NCBI GenBank assembly: GCA_037974335.1
Contig: CM075760.1
Location: 8,801,432-8,865,431 of the forward strand
Direction: 5' to 3'
DNA: 64,000 nucleotides
Source of the DNA: Prionace glauca
Lineage: Eukaryota > Chordata > Chondrichthyes > Carcharhiniformes > Carcharhinidae
Position numbers and translations under genes: made by a program. Under the pieces are notes generated by a model. The model did not search any database, was not told where the DNA came from, and was given only the letters and a program-made list of their open reading frames with translations. Shown here in pieces: positions 20,840-31,308 of the stretch. Positions within the stretch are counted from its first letter, which is position 1. Each line of letters opens with the position of its first letter.

Positions 20840-21560
20840 AATTGTATCCCTGGTTTTGTTGAATTGGCAGGGGAATGGCGAATGGAATTCAACCGTCAAA
20901 AGTGCCACGCAATGCATTTGGGGAGGGCAAACAAAGCAAGGGAATAGTGAACACAATTGGAGGTTGCGAGGGATTGCAAGATCTTGGGGTACATGCCCAC
21001 AGGTCCTTGTGGATGGTAGGACAGCTGAAGAAGTTGATCAAGCAAGTATTTCGGATTAATTCCTCTAATATGTGAGGTATTGAATACAATATCAGTGGTG
21101 CAATGATGGAGCTGTGTAAAACAGTAGTTAGGCTACGTTTGGATTTAGCTGCACTGTTCTGGCCACCATGTTGCAGGAATGACGAAATGACTCTGGAGAG
21201 AGATGAGGTTTACAGGAATGTTGCCAGGGCCTGAGAATTGCAGCCATGGGGCGAGATTGGATAGGCAGGAATTGTTCTCTTTAGAAAAAAGAGGAGGCTG
21301 AGATGTGACGTAATTGTGGTTCACAAAATTATAAGGAACGTAGGCAGACATGATTCATTCCCCATGAGGAGGGCTCAATTTCCAGGGATCATGGTCTTTT
21401 CAAACGTATCTGGATCTGCATCTCAAGTACTTTTACCTGCAAAGCTACGAAGCAAGGACGGCTGAAAAGTGGGCTTAAAATGCATGGCTAGTTTCTTTAT
21501 TCTCACTTCTGGCCAGCAGAGACATGATGGGCTAAATGGCCTCTTTCTTCACCGTAACCT
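20840..21560 (+). mobile_element. Old CR1-like LINE fragment in the CH1-CH2 intron
   Basis: GGGGAATGGCGAATGGAATT, CAATGCATTTGGGGAGGGC, a degraded LGVHAHRSL region and GATGATGGGCTAAATGGCCT are decayed pieces of the same LINE type, in order. The copy is inactive. Confidence 0.65.
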
Positions 21561-21720
21561 TTCGATGGTTCCCTGGTTCTGAGCAACTTTTCAGTCAGTA
21601 GACATTTACCTGGATTTTACACAATTTAAATTTTTCAGAGTGCTACAAATCAGTTATAACTAAAGCTTTATACTGTTCAATCACAACGTCCCTCTCTTAG
21701 CCAGGTTTCACAACACTTAC

Positions 21721-22020
21721 ATGGTATTTTAACGCTCTTGACTGAGCCACTGTGTCGAACCTCGCAGGCAATATTGGGGCATTCTTCCGCTGAGTCGCTG
21801 ATGGTTAACTGGCTGCTCAGGGTGTAGGTTCCCTGTGTGTTTCTCACTGACGGGTAAGTCTTAAACCCTGTGGTGATCTGCTGCCCATTTCTCTTCCAGA
21901 TCAGTTTGGTGACATCCGAAGCGTAATCCATCGCCAAACATCCGTAGGTGACCGAGCCGTCGGAGTTGTGTTGCTGACAGGAGGAGACCAGGCCGTAGAG
22001 AGTGCGTGAAGATGGTGTTG
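21721..22020 (-). CDS. IgM CH1 exon
   Basis: The 300-bp exon runs from acceptor TTTTTTCCCAG to donor CCAT|GTAAGT. It encodes ATPSSRTLYGLVSSCQQ (the cysteine before QQ is placed for the light-chain disulfide), cysteine in TYGCLAMDYASD, tryptophan in LIWKRNGQQ, TYTLSSQLT, and cysteine in IACEVRHSG, ending VKSVKIPC with CH2. TLYGLVSSCQQ and VTYGCLAMDY are hallmarks of shark mu CH1. No stop or frame break. The exon is phase 1 and accepts the terminal G of J. Confidence 0.96.
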
Positions 22021-22021
22021 C

Positions 22022-22600
22022 TGGGAAAAAATAGGCGATTGAACAAGTCAGACTCTTATTTGTGTTTATTAAGTCATAAAACATGTTGCTACAAATATGT
22101 TTCTGTGTTCGATATAGCTCTTGGTGTTAAAGGGATCAAGAGATATGGGTAGTAAGTATGATCAGGATATTGGTGAGCCATGATCAAAGTGAATAGCCAA
22201 GCAGTCTCAAAGGGATGAATGGCCTACTGCAGCTTCTGTTTTCTATGCTTCTATCTCAAACATTAAATAGAATTACGATCTTATCCTCATATTTCCGGAT
22301 TAAAACCTACATTCACCTTTGAGACTCCGTTCGTTCGATCAGTTGGGAATTGCTGTCTCTGTAGAAACTCATATCCCTGTCTCCACCTCTATCAGATTAG
22401 AAAAAAGGAAAAAAAATTCTGGTTTCCTCAAAATGACATATCATTCATTGGATTAACAGAGAAGAGCAAAGATTTTCTCCATTATTGATGCCACTATTTA
22501 TTTATCAAACAGCCCTTTGTGATGAGCCGGTATTTATCTCTCAAATAATAGCGCTCTGTGATGAAGAAATTTTCTCTTCATTCATATCATTCACTCACCT
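22022..22600. other. J-C intron next to CH1
   Basis: Nothing recognised. A degraded LINE-like tail (AAAGGGATGAATGGCCTACT) lies near 22,207-22,255. Confidence 0.45.
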
Positions 22601-22611
22601 GATGAGGGAGC

Positions 22612-22722
22612 TCCAAAAGCTCGCGATTCCAAATAAACCTATTGACTTTAACCTGGTGTTGTGAGAATCCTTACTGTGCCCACACAAACCTAACGCCGGC
22701 ATCTCCACGCTAATTTTGGAAA
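22612..22722 (+). repeat. Short dispersed repeat fragment
   Basis: AGCTCGCGATTCCAAATAAA, CTTTAACCTGGTGTTGTGAG and AACGCCGGCATCTCCACGC form a unit; a partial relative (GTGGAGATGC...CTGGTGTTGTCAGACTTC) lies near 36,370-36,445. The family is not named. Confidence 0.5.
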
Positions 22723-23019
22723 TTGCCTGTGTTCAACCTGATTGATGCCCCTTCCTCTCTCCAACTCACTGCTTCTCACTCCACAAAACGAAGATTAGTG
22801 ACTTTGCTTCAAAAATATCTACATAATCTATACTTACTCAATGGCCAGGAAAATCTAAATGTGATTACAGATTCAAATAAATGCAACATTGACTAATTGA
22901 AGGATCATATACTAATAGTAAGAGTTGGCCATTCGGGCCCTGAAGTCTCCTCCATCATTCACGGAGATTACAGATCATCATTGTGGTGCTAGCTCGGTTT
23001 TGCATCTCCTCACTCAGCC

Positions 23020-23620
23020 CATCGATCGTCCACTCTCTGCCCATTTTCCCCAGCTTCTTGCACTTTTCCCGGGTTCTCTGCAATTCCTGATGGCTCACTT
23101 TCCCCTTTACCTGACTCTGTGCACTTCCACCTGTCTCTCTACAATTCCCTCCAGCTCTGAGCCCTCTCCCTTGACTCTCTGCTCTTTTTCTCAGCTCACT
23201 ACCCTTTCCATCAACTCCCTACCATTTTCCCCTGACTCTCTGCCCTTTCCCCTGGGCTCGCTGTGCTTTCTCTCGGCTATCGGCCCTTTCCCTTGGCTCT
23301 CTACCCTTCTCCTTGCCTCCCTGCCCTTTCCCTCGGCTCACTGCCCTTTCCCCAGTCTCTCTGTCCTTTCTCCCGTCTCTCTGCCTTTCTCCCATCTCTC
23401 TGCCTTTCTCCTGTCTCTCTGCCCTTTCTTCGGAATCTCTGCACTGTTCCCCCGGCTGTGTGCCCATTCTGCCTGCTTTCTACACCCCCACCACCACTCC
23501 CTCGCTCCGGCTCTCTGCCCTTTCCCATGTCTCATGTTCTCCCCTGGTTCTTTGCCGTTGTCCCTTGTCCCGAGCCCCCAGCGATTCCCTCCAGCTCTCT
23601 GCACTCCCAGGGCAAATTCC
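23020..23620. repeat. ~20-bp degenerate tandem array, purine-rich on the Ig sense strand
   Basis: The plus strand is built of units like CTCTCTGCCCTTTCCCCTGG and CTCTCTGCCTTTCTCCTGT. On the transcribed Ig sense strand (minus) this is GGGAAAGGGCAGAGAG-type sequence with G clusters every ~20 bp. It lies 1.0-1.6 kb upstream of CH1. The long open frames here are repeat artefacts. Confidence 0.85.
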
Positions 23621-23684
23621 ACATTTGAATATCAAACTGCGACTTGAGATCTTTCTTCTCTCTCGTTGCAGACCTCCCCACACA

Positions 23685-24235
23685 GATTCAGTGAGTGTGA
23701 GAGAGAGAATGTGAGTGCTCGAGGATGAGTGATTGAATGAGTGAGAGTGAATGAGTGATGGTATGTGAGTGACGGAAGGTGGGTAAGTGAGGGTGGGTGA
23801 GTGAAGTTCCATGAGTGAAAATGAGTGATTGAGGGTGAGTAAACGAGGGTGTGTGAGAGAGGGTGGGTCAGTGATGGTGGCTGAATGTGTGAGTGAAGGT
23901 GGGTGAATGAGTGTCTGTGAGCTAGAATGAAAGAATGAGTGATTAGTGGGATGTGTGAATGAAGGGAACATGACTGAGGTTCTGAGTGAGGGACATTTAT
24001 TGTGTGTGGATAGCTGAGAGAGGGTGAGTGCGAGAGGGTGAGTGCGAGAGGGTGGAAGAGTGAGCAAGGGTGACTGAGTGAGTAAGTGTGAATGACGATG
24101 ATCGAGTGAGGGTGAGTGAATGGGGTAAGTGGGGACGAGTGAGTGGGGATGCATGATTGGGGATGAATGATTGGGGATGAGTGAATGAGGTTGACTGAAT
24201 GAGGGTGACTGAATCAGGGTGACTGACCTACTTCT
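23685..24235. repeat. GTGAGTGAGGGT-type degenerate array, purine-rich on the plus strand
   Basis: The words GAGTGAGGGTGAGTGAATG and GTGGGTGAGTGA recur over 550 bp. The strand skew is opposite to that of the neighbouring array at 23,020-23,620. Confidence 0.85.
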
Positions 24236-24489
24236 GACCTCATGTTGGATGGAATGTGTCATTGATGAAGCAATAGAAGATTGTTGGTCCCAGAACAGTC
24301 CCCTGCTGAACTCCTGCAGTGATTTCTCAACTTAGGTGTTTGACTTTCAACAACCATTACCATCTTGCTTTGTGCTAAATATGACTCCAAACAGAGAAGA
24401 ATTTCCCGCCGAAACTTATTCACTTGAGATTTACTCGGGCTCCTCGATCCCACCCTCATTCAAATTTTATGGTGGGGGGGGGGGGAAGT

Positions 24490-24806
24490 GGTGGGGAGGG
24501 GGTGCGGTGGCACAGTGATTAGCGCTGCTGCGTCACTGTTGAATTTCTGGTATGGGCTATCGTGTGTGGAGTTAGTAAATTCACCGTCTGTCTGCTTGAG
24601 TTTCATTCGGGTGCTCCTGTTTCCTTCCAAAGTCCAAAGATGTGCGGATTCGGTGGATTGGCCATGCAAAATTGCCCCATTAGTTTCACAGGACTAGTTA
24701 GAGTAAATTCATGTGGTTTTGGGAATAGGCTTTGGTGGGATTCTGTTGGTGCGGACTCGATGGGCTGAATGCCCCCCTTCTGCACTGTAGGATGCTATGA
24801 TTCTAT
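24490..24806 (+). mobile_element. tRNA-derived SINE, diverged, near full length
   Basis: It starts GGTGCGGTGGCACAGTGATT (A box AGTGATTAGCGCTGCTG) and continues with GTGTGGAGTTAGTAAATTCA, GGGTGCTCCTGTTTCCTTCC, AAAGATGTGCGGATTCGG, GGTGCGGACTCGATGGGCTG and CTGCACTGTAGGATGCTATG. It is the same family as 9,424-9,772, inside the Ig J-C intron. Confidence 0.82.
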
Positions 24807-24837
24807 TCTATGAAGTCAAGGATAATCACTCCCACGT

Positions 24838-25390
24838 ATGTGAGATGGAAAGTGTGTGAGAGTGTGTTTGTGTGTATGTGCGCGCGCATTTGTGTGAGTG
24901 TCTGTGTGTGTGTGAGAGAGAGAGATGCGTGTGCAAGAGGCTTTGAGAGAGTGTATGTGAATAAATGTGAGACAACAGCGTTTGTGACAGAGTGTGGGAG
25001 AGACAGTGTGTTTACGAGAGCGTGAGGCTGTGCTGATGTGAGTGTGTGTGTCTGCGTGGAAGAAAGAATGTGTGTGGGGAGTGTGCGTGTGAATGCTTTT
25101 GTGTATGAGGGTATGAGAGACTGATTGAGAGAGCGAAAGTTTGTATTTGTATTTGTAGTGGATGTAGACCGTGAGAGAAAGAGAATGTGTATGAGTGTGT
25201 GAGAGAGATCATATCAAAGAAAAAGTAAGTGTGCACATGTATGTGCGCATGTGTGAGAGAATATGCGAGTGTGTATGCGTGTATTTATGTGTGTGGCAGT
25301 GTGTGATGTGTGTAAGTCTCTATCTGGCTGATTCAGTCTGGAAAAACACACTCACTCCACACATACTCACCCACTCACACAGTCAGTGGG
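24838..25390. repeat. TG/GA-rich simple repeat block
   Basis: Interrupted GTGTGTG, GAGAGAG and GTGTGAGAGAG runs extend across about 550 bp of the J-C intron. Confidence 0.85.
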
Positions 25391-25489
25391 AGTGACAAGT
25401 GAACACAACACGGACTGCGGGGCAAGGGCTGGAAAAACATTTAAATCGTTCACAAGTCAGTCACAATTAAATAATTTCCTCTTTCCTCA

Positions 25490-25935
25490 ATGGCCGAAAT
25501 TTGTAGAAATTTGGCACAACCCAAGACAAAGCCATCCACAAGATTATCCGCCCCCTCATTCACTATATTCACTCTCTCCCATCACTAAGAAAGCAGTGTC
25601 AGCAGTTTGTATTATATACAACATTCACTGCAGCAACTCACCAAGGCTCACCGTCCAAACCCGCTGTCTTTACATCCTAACAGGACAAAGGCAGTAGCCA
25701 CATATGAACGCTATCACCTACAAGCTCCCCGCCAAAACATACACCATCCCGACGTGAAACAATATTTCAGTTCATTCATAGTCACTGGAGCTTCCTGTCT
25801 AACAGCACGGCGAATGCCTGCAGCATATGGATTGCAGTCATTTAAGGATGCTTCACATCAACACTTTCTGAAGGAACGATTAGGGAAGATTACAAATTCT
25901 GGCCGAGCAAATGACTCGAAAATGCCTTTAGAAAA
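25490..25935 (+). mobile_element. Old LINE fragment (CAACTCACCAAGGCT family)
   Basis: CACTGCAGCAACTCACCAAG, CACCGTCCAAACCCGCTG, ACATACACCATCCCGACGTG and AACAGCACGGCG follow the order seen in the related fragment at 37,430-37,950. This is decayed LINE ORF and 3' end. Confidence 0.6.
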
Positions 25936-25939
25936 CTAA

Positions 25940-26590
25940 TAATAATGAATTTGACCCTTCATCTGTCATACTGAACAGTTCACGGACTGCTGTAGTAGGC
26001 AGCACAATATAGTAAATCTCACTTTGCATTTGTTCATCGAACATTCCCAAGGCCAATGCATCACTGCTTAAAAATCATCCAATTCTCCCTCTACAGTTTG
26101 AAGTTTCTGCTCTCTCTGATGGTCGCAATATGCTTTAGGGATCTCATTTCTGAGACGCCAAGTCAAACATCAAGTCAAACTCCCATTTTTCACGGATACA
26201 AGTGTATTAAAGAAATAAATCAAATTTCGCTCCCTGTAATTCAGCAGAAGGGACCAGAAGGTTTCGCACCAGCCAGGCAGACTCCTGGTCCCAACACAAT
26301 GGCCACGCGCACAGAAACTGAACAGACACAAACAGTGCAACAGCCGAGTTCCCAGCAGAAAGATCTGTTCAATCTGTCAATTTCAATCTGTTCAATCTGT
26401 AAATTTAATTGTTGGATTTTCATTGATCAATGGTCAACTTACAACAGAAACATCAATAACCTATTTTAAATTAAACTGATATTCATTTCAAGACTCCATT
26501 CGACTTTTAATTATTTCGCTGTGTCACTTCTCGAAAACTATGTAAAAATATAACTTCGCTGAAAATGAGCAATCTCAAATAACAGACTAA
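25940..26590. other. J-C intron, AT-rich, no recognised feature
   Basis: The open frame at 26,056-26,469 has no recognisable domain. The stretch 26,400-26,590 resembles 27,830-28,030 (shared TCTGAAAATGAGCA-type and TTTTAATTATTTC/TTTTAACTATCTC words). Confidence 0.4.
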
Positions 26591-26594
26591 CGTC

Positions 26595-26750
26595 AGTTCA
26601 ATGTCCATAACAGAGATGCAGTGACACAATAACAGTTCAATGTCCCTAACAGAGATACAGTGACACAGTAACAGTTCAAGGTCCCTAACAGAGATGCAGT
26701 GACACTGTAACAGTTCAATGTCCGTAACAGATATGCGGTGACACAATAAG
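26595..26750. repeat. 39-bp tandem repeat, 4 units, in the J-C intron
   Basis: Four consecutive 39-bp units start AGTTCAATGTCC and include AACAGAGATGCAGTGACAC, with 1-4 differences each. A degenerate single unit (AATGTTCCTATCAGAGATAC) occurs near 28,018-28,045. Confidence 0.92.
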
Positions 26751-26754
26751 TAGT

Positions 26755-28175
26755 AAACAAACCAAGAAACATTTACATTGATAAATGAATAAATCATTGC
26801 CTGATTCTATTTAATTTCTTAAATATAATCAACAAAATAATCAAGGCAAAACACTTTATCGAGCTGAGCACAGCTGAGTAAAAGAATGTTTTGTTTCTGA
26901 ATTCATTTTCAATACAACTAAATATTCTGTAAAATGGATGATACTTTGCACGCCAGTGCAATATTCAAGGTAATTTGATTTAAATTAATTAGCATCAATA
27001 TTATATTTTAAGTTATTGTTAATTGTCAGTTAGTTCTTCTGCCAGCTGATTTGTACTCTGTAATAAAATGAGCTTTCAATCATTCAAAACATGCTTCTGT
27101 CCCCAACATTGTTAAATAATTAGGTTACAATTAAATCTCAATGTTAAACAATAATTACAAATTACTGAATGGAAACATTCAAACATCTGCCATTCATTTA
27201 CTTAAATCTAATCACATTGTAATGTTTTACTTTTACCACAGATAATTTATTATAACGGAGAACCGTGTTAAAAATGCAGACTTCACACTTTGTATAGACT
27301 GCAACGGCCTGGCCAATATTATTGAAATCAATAATACTGGTTCCTAGATTTAGTAATTTAGACCTTCCATATAATTTAATTACTGAACACATTGTTTAAT
27401 TTAAGAAGATCTGAATTAAACAGTGCAAACACAGAGAGGACAACTGATTCAAATCCTCTGCAACATTGAAACATGATGCAGAATATAAGTGCAGACTTTT
27501 TCTTCATTATAATATTTAATAAGATTTTAACATAAGTTTCTGATAGAATCAATTATTCTATTTTGTCATTTATTCTTCCCATAATTCTATGTTTAGCAGT
27601 AATGGGAGACATAATATTATACAATTTTTATAGTATTTATCTTATAATGTTTTATATAAATTAATCTTTTTGAATTTCAAGCATTAACTTGTCAATTTCT
27701 CGCCAGTTTCTGTTGACACTTTACCAGTATTCAAACGCAATCATATAAACAATTACTTGAGTGTCAGCGAATTCCATCTGTCAGAAAACCTTCGCTCTGT
27801 CAAATGTATTTAAGCTGTTTGATTCTAATTGATCAAGGCCAAATTACAACAACAAAGTAATCAATAAAAAAATTAATTAACCTGATGTTCATTTTAAAAC
27901 TCCCTTTGCCTTTTAACTATCTCTCACCGTCGGTCTCAAATCCTCAAAAAAAACTGGGCAAAAATGTATTTTTTTTCTGAAAATGAGCACATCAAATATA
28001 ACGGATTCAGGGTAGTGTAATGTTCCTATCAGAGATACAGTGAATTGTAATTCATGTTTTATTTTAATATGTAAGCATCAGTTAAGATGAATAAAATGTC
28101 CTAACATATTTATTTTACTTTCCCGAAACTTTTTTGCTTTATCCCTACAATATTCAAACGCAGTTTTATTTTCAT
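26755..28175. other. J-C intron, AT-rich, no recognised feature
   Basis: Strongly AT-rich. It contains a diverged counterpart of 26,400-26,640 at 27,830-28,050 but no exon, tRNA or known element. Confidence 0.45.
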
Positions 28176-28179
28176 TTAG

Positions 28180-30040
28180 TCAGGACCGCTCAGTGTCACT
28201 GAGTTGAAACAATGCAAAAAGCAATTGAGGAACATCAAATCATTTCACAAATTTTGAGATGAGATTAGTAATTAATTATCTCGGTATATAATTTAAAAAA
28301 AACTTTGACGGAGTAATCTGGTTGCAACTGCATAGAAAAAACAAAATGTAATAATCGGATACGAAAATTGCCAAAAAGCAGCGTCTTCTGGAATTGTGAC
28401 AAAATACGTCCAGTCTGGAAAATTTTCTGGTCATTTTAGTTGCGTGAAAAGCACAGCAGAACTTTTAAACGGGATAACTGCTAAATTATTAACATCAAAT
28501 AATCTTAGGTGAATATGGAGTTATGTTACCGATTAATAATTGTTTGTTTTATATTAATTTTACTACTAAACTTGTTAATGAGAAGTTTGTGATTGCAGCA
28601 TAGACTGGGTGTCCGAATGAGCGTTGTAAGTAATGATTTACTTGAATCTTGTAAGCGTTAGCTAAAATTTATATATAAAAACGATATCTTTTAGTTTTTT
28701 TTCCAAACATGCTTGTTTTCTCCCTACAAGGATTTTCGAATTCCAAGATTGTTTGCATTCAACCAGAAAACATCTAAGCTCTCAATGACACCGAATTTAA
28801 AGAATGCAGAAATAATGCCCTAAAGCCAAACCATTTCACAAATTTTAAACATTCATTGTGACTGCACCACAGAAACTGCTCAGCAGAAACACAACAAAAC
28901 ACATCAATGAGGGAAAGAATCTGTTTCATGGAAAAGCAGCTCAATTATCCATTTAACAGAATCAAATGTAACATTGCAAAAAAATTTCAATATCGAATCG
29001 AGCAAACTAGCTCTTAACCAATTACTAAAGTAAACAGAAATCTGGAATAATAGCAATGACATTGCGAGGAGGTGGAATACGCCCAACGAATTAGCATAAC
29101 AACTTTATCACATTTTATTCATATTGGATCATATTTCAAACATATTTAAACATGTGGATGGTAAAAGTTCCAGCCATCAAATGCCACCGAGATTAAACAT
29201 TGCAGGTACCCCAAATTCTGAATGCAGAGACAAAATATGTTCTGAACGAGTGGCGTAAAGCGTTATCACTTAAGATTTTTTTTAAAATACAAAGACAATA
29301 AAACCTGTCTGTTTCCTGCCTGCAGTCATGCGTCAAGAAGTTGCAAACCCACAGAATGTTGTTATTTAATAACAAAGCGTGTCAATAACAAATAACAGCT
29401 CAGTGTCACTGAGTTCAAAAATGCAAAAACGCGAAATTAATTCACAAAGTTTACGTATTTAAAGTCATCCAGATTCATAATGTTCTCACCAGAAAAAAGA
29501 ACGCATCACTGAGAGACTGAACCCCTCTTCATACAGAAGCAGCACAGTTCTGCAAATGTAACATTTACAGAAATGTTGAAAATAAATTCAAGCCAATTCG
29601 CAATTCACCAAAGTAATTAATGTTTACAATAACCCGAAAATATTGCATAGCAGCACCAGCATTGTGAGTGAGTGGAATGTTTTCATTGGATAAATTTAGA
29701 AATTTTAGAACTTTATTAAAAAATATTGCGTTGGATTTCAAACACTTTTGCAGTAGATAGTACAAACCGCAGCCACTAGATGTCGCCGAGATTAAACATT
29801 GCAGAAACGCTGAATTGTTGAACCAACGTTCAGTTTTTAAAGTAAGCCACACAGTAACCTCAACAGACAAACACAAAATCACAACAACTTGGGATTGAAT
29901 CCCTCAGCAGCCCCTATTGTCAAGAAACAGCGGAATTCTAAAACCCCTTTGCAACAGAATCACAAGAAACGTTGTTAAAATTCTCAATAGAGAATCCACC
30001 AAACCCATATTTAAGTAAACAGATAAATTATTAGTATAGA
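28180..30040. repeat. Diverged ~600-bp tandem units in the J-C intron next to J
   Basis: The motif GAGATTAAACATTGCAG occurs at 29,190 and 29,789 after CAGCCA..AATG/GATGTCGCC. AGTGTCACTGAGTT..AATGCAAAAA occurs at about 28,193 and 29,402, with a degraded relative near 28,780. AATGTAACATT..CAG occurs at 28,967 and 29,556. AGTAAACAGA recurs at 29,030 and 30,014. The spacing indicates units of roughly 600 bp, the last partial, ending just downstream of J. Confidence 0.75.
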
Positions 30041-30099
30041 TAAAAATATAAAACAAAAGAACATGTAAACCAGTTACTCAATAAGTGCATGGTTCTTAC

Positions 30100-30147
30100 C
30101 TGCAGCCACCGCCACCATGGTCCCTTGACCCCAGTAACCAAAATAAT
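30100..30147 (-). CDS. IgH J segment (germline)
   Basis: In sense, (G)AT TAT TTT GGT TAC TGG GGT CAA GGG ACC ATG gives YFGYWGQGTM, then VAVAA and a final G before donor CAG|GTAAGA (phase 1). The WGQG motif defines a heavy-chain J. The last residues (MVAVAA) differ from the commoner MVTVT/S ending. The J heptamer borders it directly. It joins CH1 in frame over 8.1 kb. Confidence 0.95.
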
Positions 30148-30186
30148 CACAGTGTCACATTCCGTAGGCTGAGTCATACAATAACC
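30148..30186 (-). other. J RSS, 23-bp spacer
   Basis: Plus strand: heptamer CACAGTG (30,148-30,154), 23-bp spacer, nonamer ACAATAACC (30,178-30,186). In sense this is GGTTATTGT-23-CACTGTG. Confidence 0.93.
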
Positions 30187-30511
30187 GTCCCTGCACAAAA
30201 TATGCACAAAACCACCATTATTTTAAATATCCACAAACCAGAGGAAAATCAATGTCAATTAATGTTCATTAAATTATAATTGTATTTCTGGACACCATTC
30301 GCCATTCATAAATCACCCTAAAGTTTTATATTTCACACAGTTACGCATGAATATGTTATTGAAAACACCAACTGACAAATGAGTAATTATCAAGATTTTC
30401 CATGTTCATTCTTGTCCTGTGGTCAGTGCTGGACGTAAACAATATTGTACTCTGATTAAAGGTGGAATTTAAAAGTTGTATTGTTCCAGCCTCAATCAAT
30501 TGGTGCTGAGG

Positions 30512-30539
30512 GGTTTTTGTCTTGACAGTAACTGCTGTG
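30512..30539 (-). other. D2 3' RSS, 12-bp spacer
   Basis: Plus strand: nonamer GGTTTTTGT (30,512-30,520), 12 bp, heptamer TGCTGTG (30,533-30,539). In sense this is CACAGCA-12-ACAAAAACC: consensus nonamer, slightly off heptamer. Confidence 0.85.
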
Positions 30540-30551
30540 CCAGCCAGTGAT
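30540..30551 (-). other. D2 segment (12 bp)
   Basis: Sense ATCACTGGCTGG, flanked by 12-bp-spacer RSSs on both sides. It can therefore join J (23) on its 3' side, and D1 (22) or V (23) on its 5' side. Confidence 0.85.
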
Positions 30552-30579
30552 CACAGTGAGACACAGCATGTCAAATACT
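30552..30579 (-). other. D2 5' RSS, 12-bp spacer
   Basis: Plus strand: heptamer CACAGTG (30,552-30,558), 12 bp, nonamer TCAAATACT (30,571-30,579). Consensus heptamer, weak nonamer. Confidence 0.8.
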
Positions 30580-30886
30580 GAGGCAGGCAGTTAACTGTAA
30601 AATACAGACAATTAATTTCACTGCAATTTCAAAAGCCTGTGTCCATCTCGTTAAGAGTAGGTCAGTGAGATATTTCATTGTTTTACTTGTCATTGTATTG
30701 ATAAAGGGGGTTAGAATCTTTTACACTCACTGTGCACATTCAGCATGTAAATCAATAACAATAAAGTTGAAGTATTTTATATCTTTAAAAAAAATGCTGC
30801 TTCTACCTATTATTTTGTTGAACCCTCATTTAGTCTGGCATTCGGCAGTGCCACTGATGACAAATTTATGCAAAGTCTTTCTCTGA

Positions 30887-30924
30887 GGTTTTTGTATGAG
30901 GATGTCGCTTTGTTAAGCATTGTG
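30887..30924 (-). other. D1 3' RSS, 22-bp spacer
   Basis: Plus strand: nonamer GGTTTTTGT (30,887-30,895), 22-bp spacer, heptamer CATTGTG (30,918-30,924). In sense this is CACAATG-22-ACAAAAACC. Confidence 0.85.
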
Positions 30925-30941
30925 ATCCTCCACTGTAGTAT
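30925..30941 (-). other. D1 segment (17 bp)
   Basis: Sense ATACTACAGTGGAGGAT (one frame reads YYSGG). It is flanked 5' by a 12-bp and 3' by a 22-bp RSS, the arrangement that lets D1 join V and D2 but not J. Confidence 0.88.
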
Positions 30942-30969
30942 CACAGTGACACACGCCCGCACAAAAACT
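30942..30969 (-). other. D1 5' RSS, 12-bp spacer
   Basis: Plus strand: heptamer CACAGTG (30,942-30,948), 12 bp, nonamer ACAAAAACT (30,961-30,969). Near-consensus. Confidence 0.92.
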
Positions 30970-31308
30970 GTACTCACTCTGTTCAGTCCTGCCTCTCAAT
31001 ATTCACTTCAAATTACTTCTGTTCTAATTTAAAACGTAGGCAACTATTTATAAAACAAAATCTATCAGAAATGTTAAAACGAGTAATATATCCAGTGCTG
31101 CACTTGCCGAAACTACAACAAATAGAAAGTCAGTGAAAAGCTCACCCCATTAATATCGGTAAGTTTGTTAAATTGTACTGTTAAATGCTTTGTTGGTTAC
31201 TTAAAAAAAACGATTATGGTTTGGTTCTGAACACTGTCGTTAATATTACATTTAAAACAGGTATTTACCTTCAGGTTATGATGGAAGTTGCTGAATTCCC
31301 TCTCGGGC

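Noticed and set aside
22925-23714. Ser/Pro/Leu-rich open frames up to 240 codons, and a minus-strand frame to 260 codons at 23,480-24,262
   Set aside because: All come from the CT/GA degenerate arrays; several frames are open at once, the signature of a low-complexity repeat.
26595-26750. Regular 39-bp repeats considered as a CRISPR-like array
   Set aside because: The units are contiguous without unique spacers, and the genome is vertebrate; it is a minisatellite.
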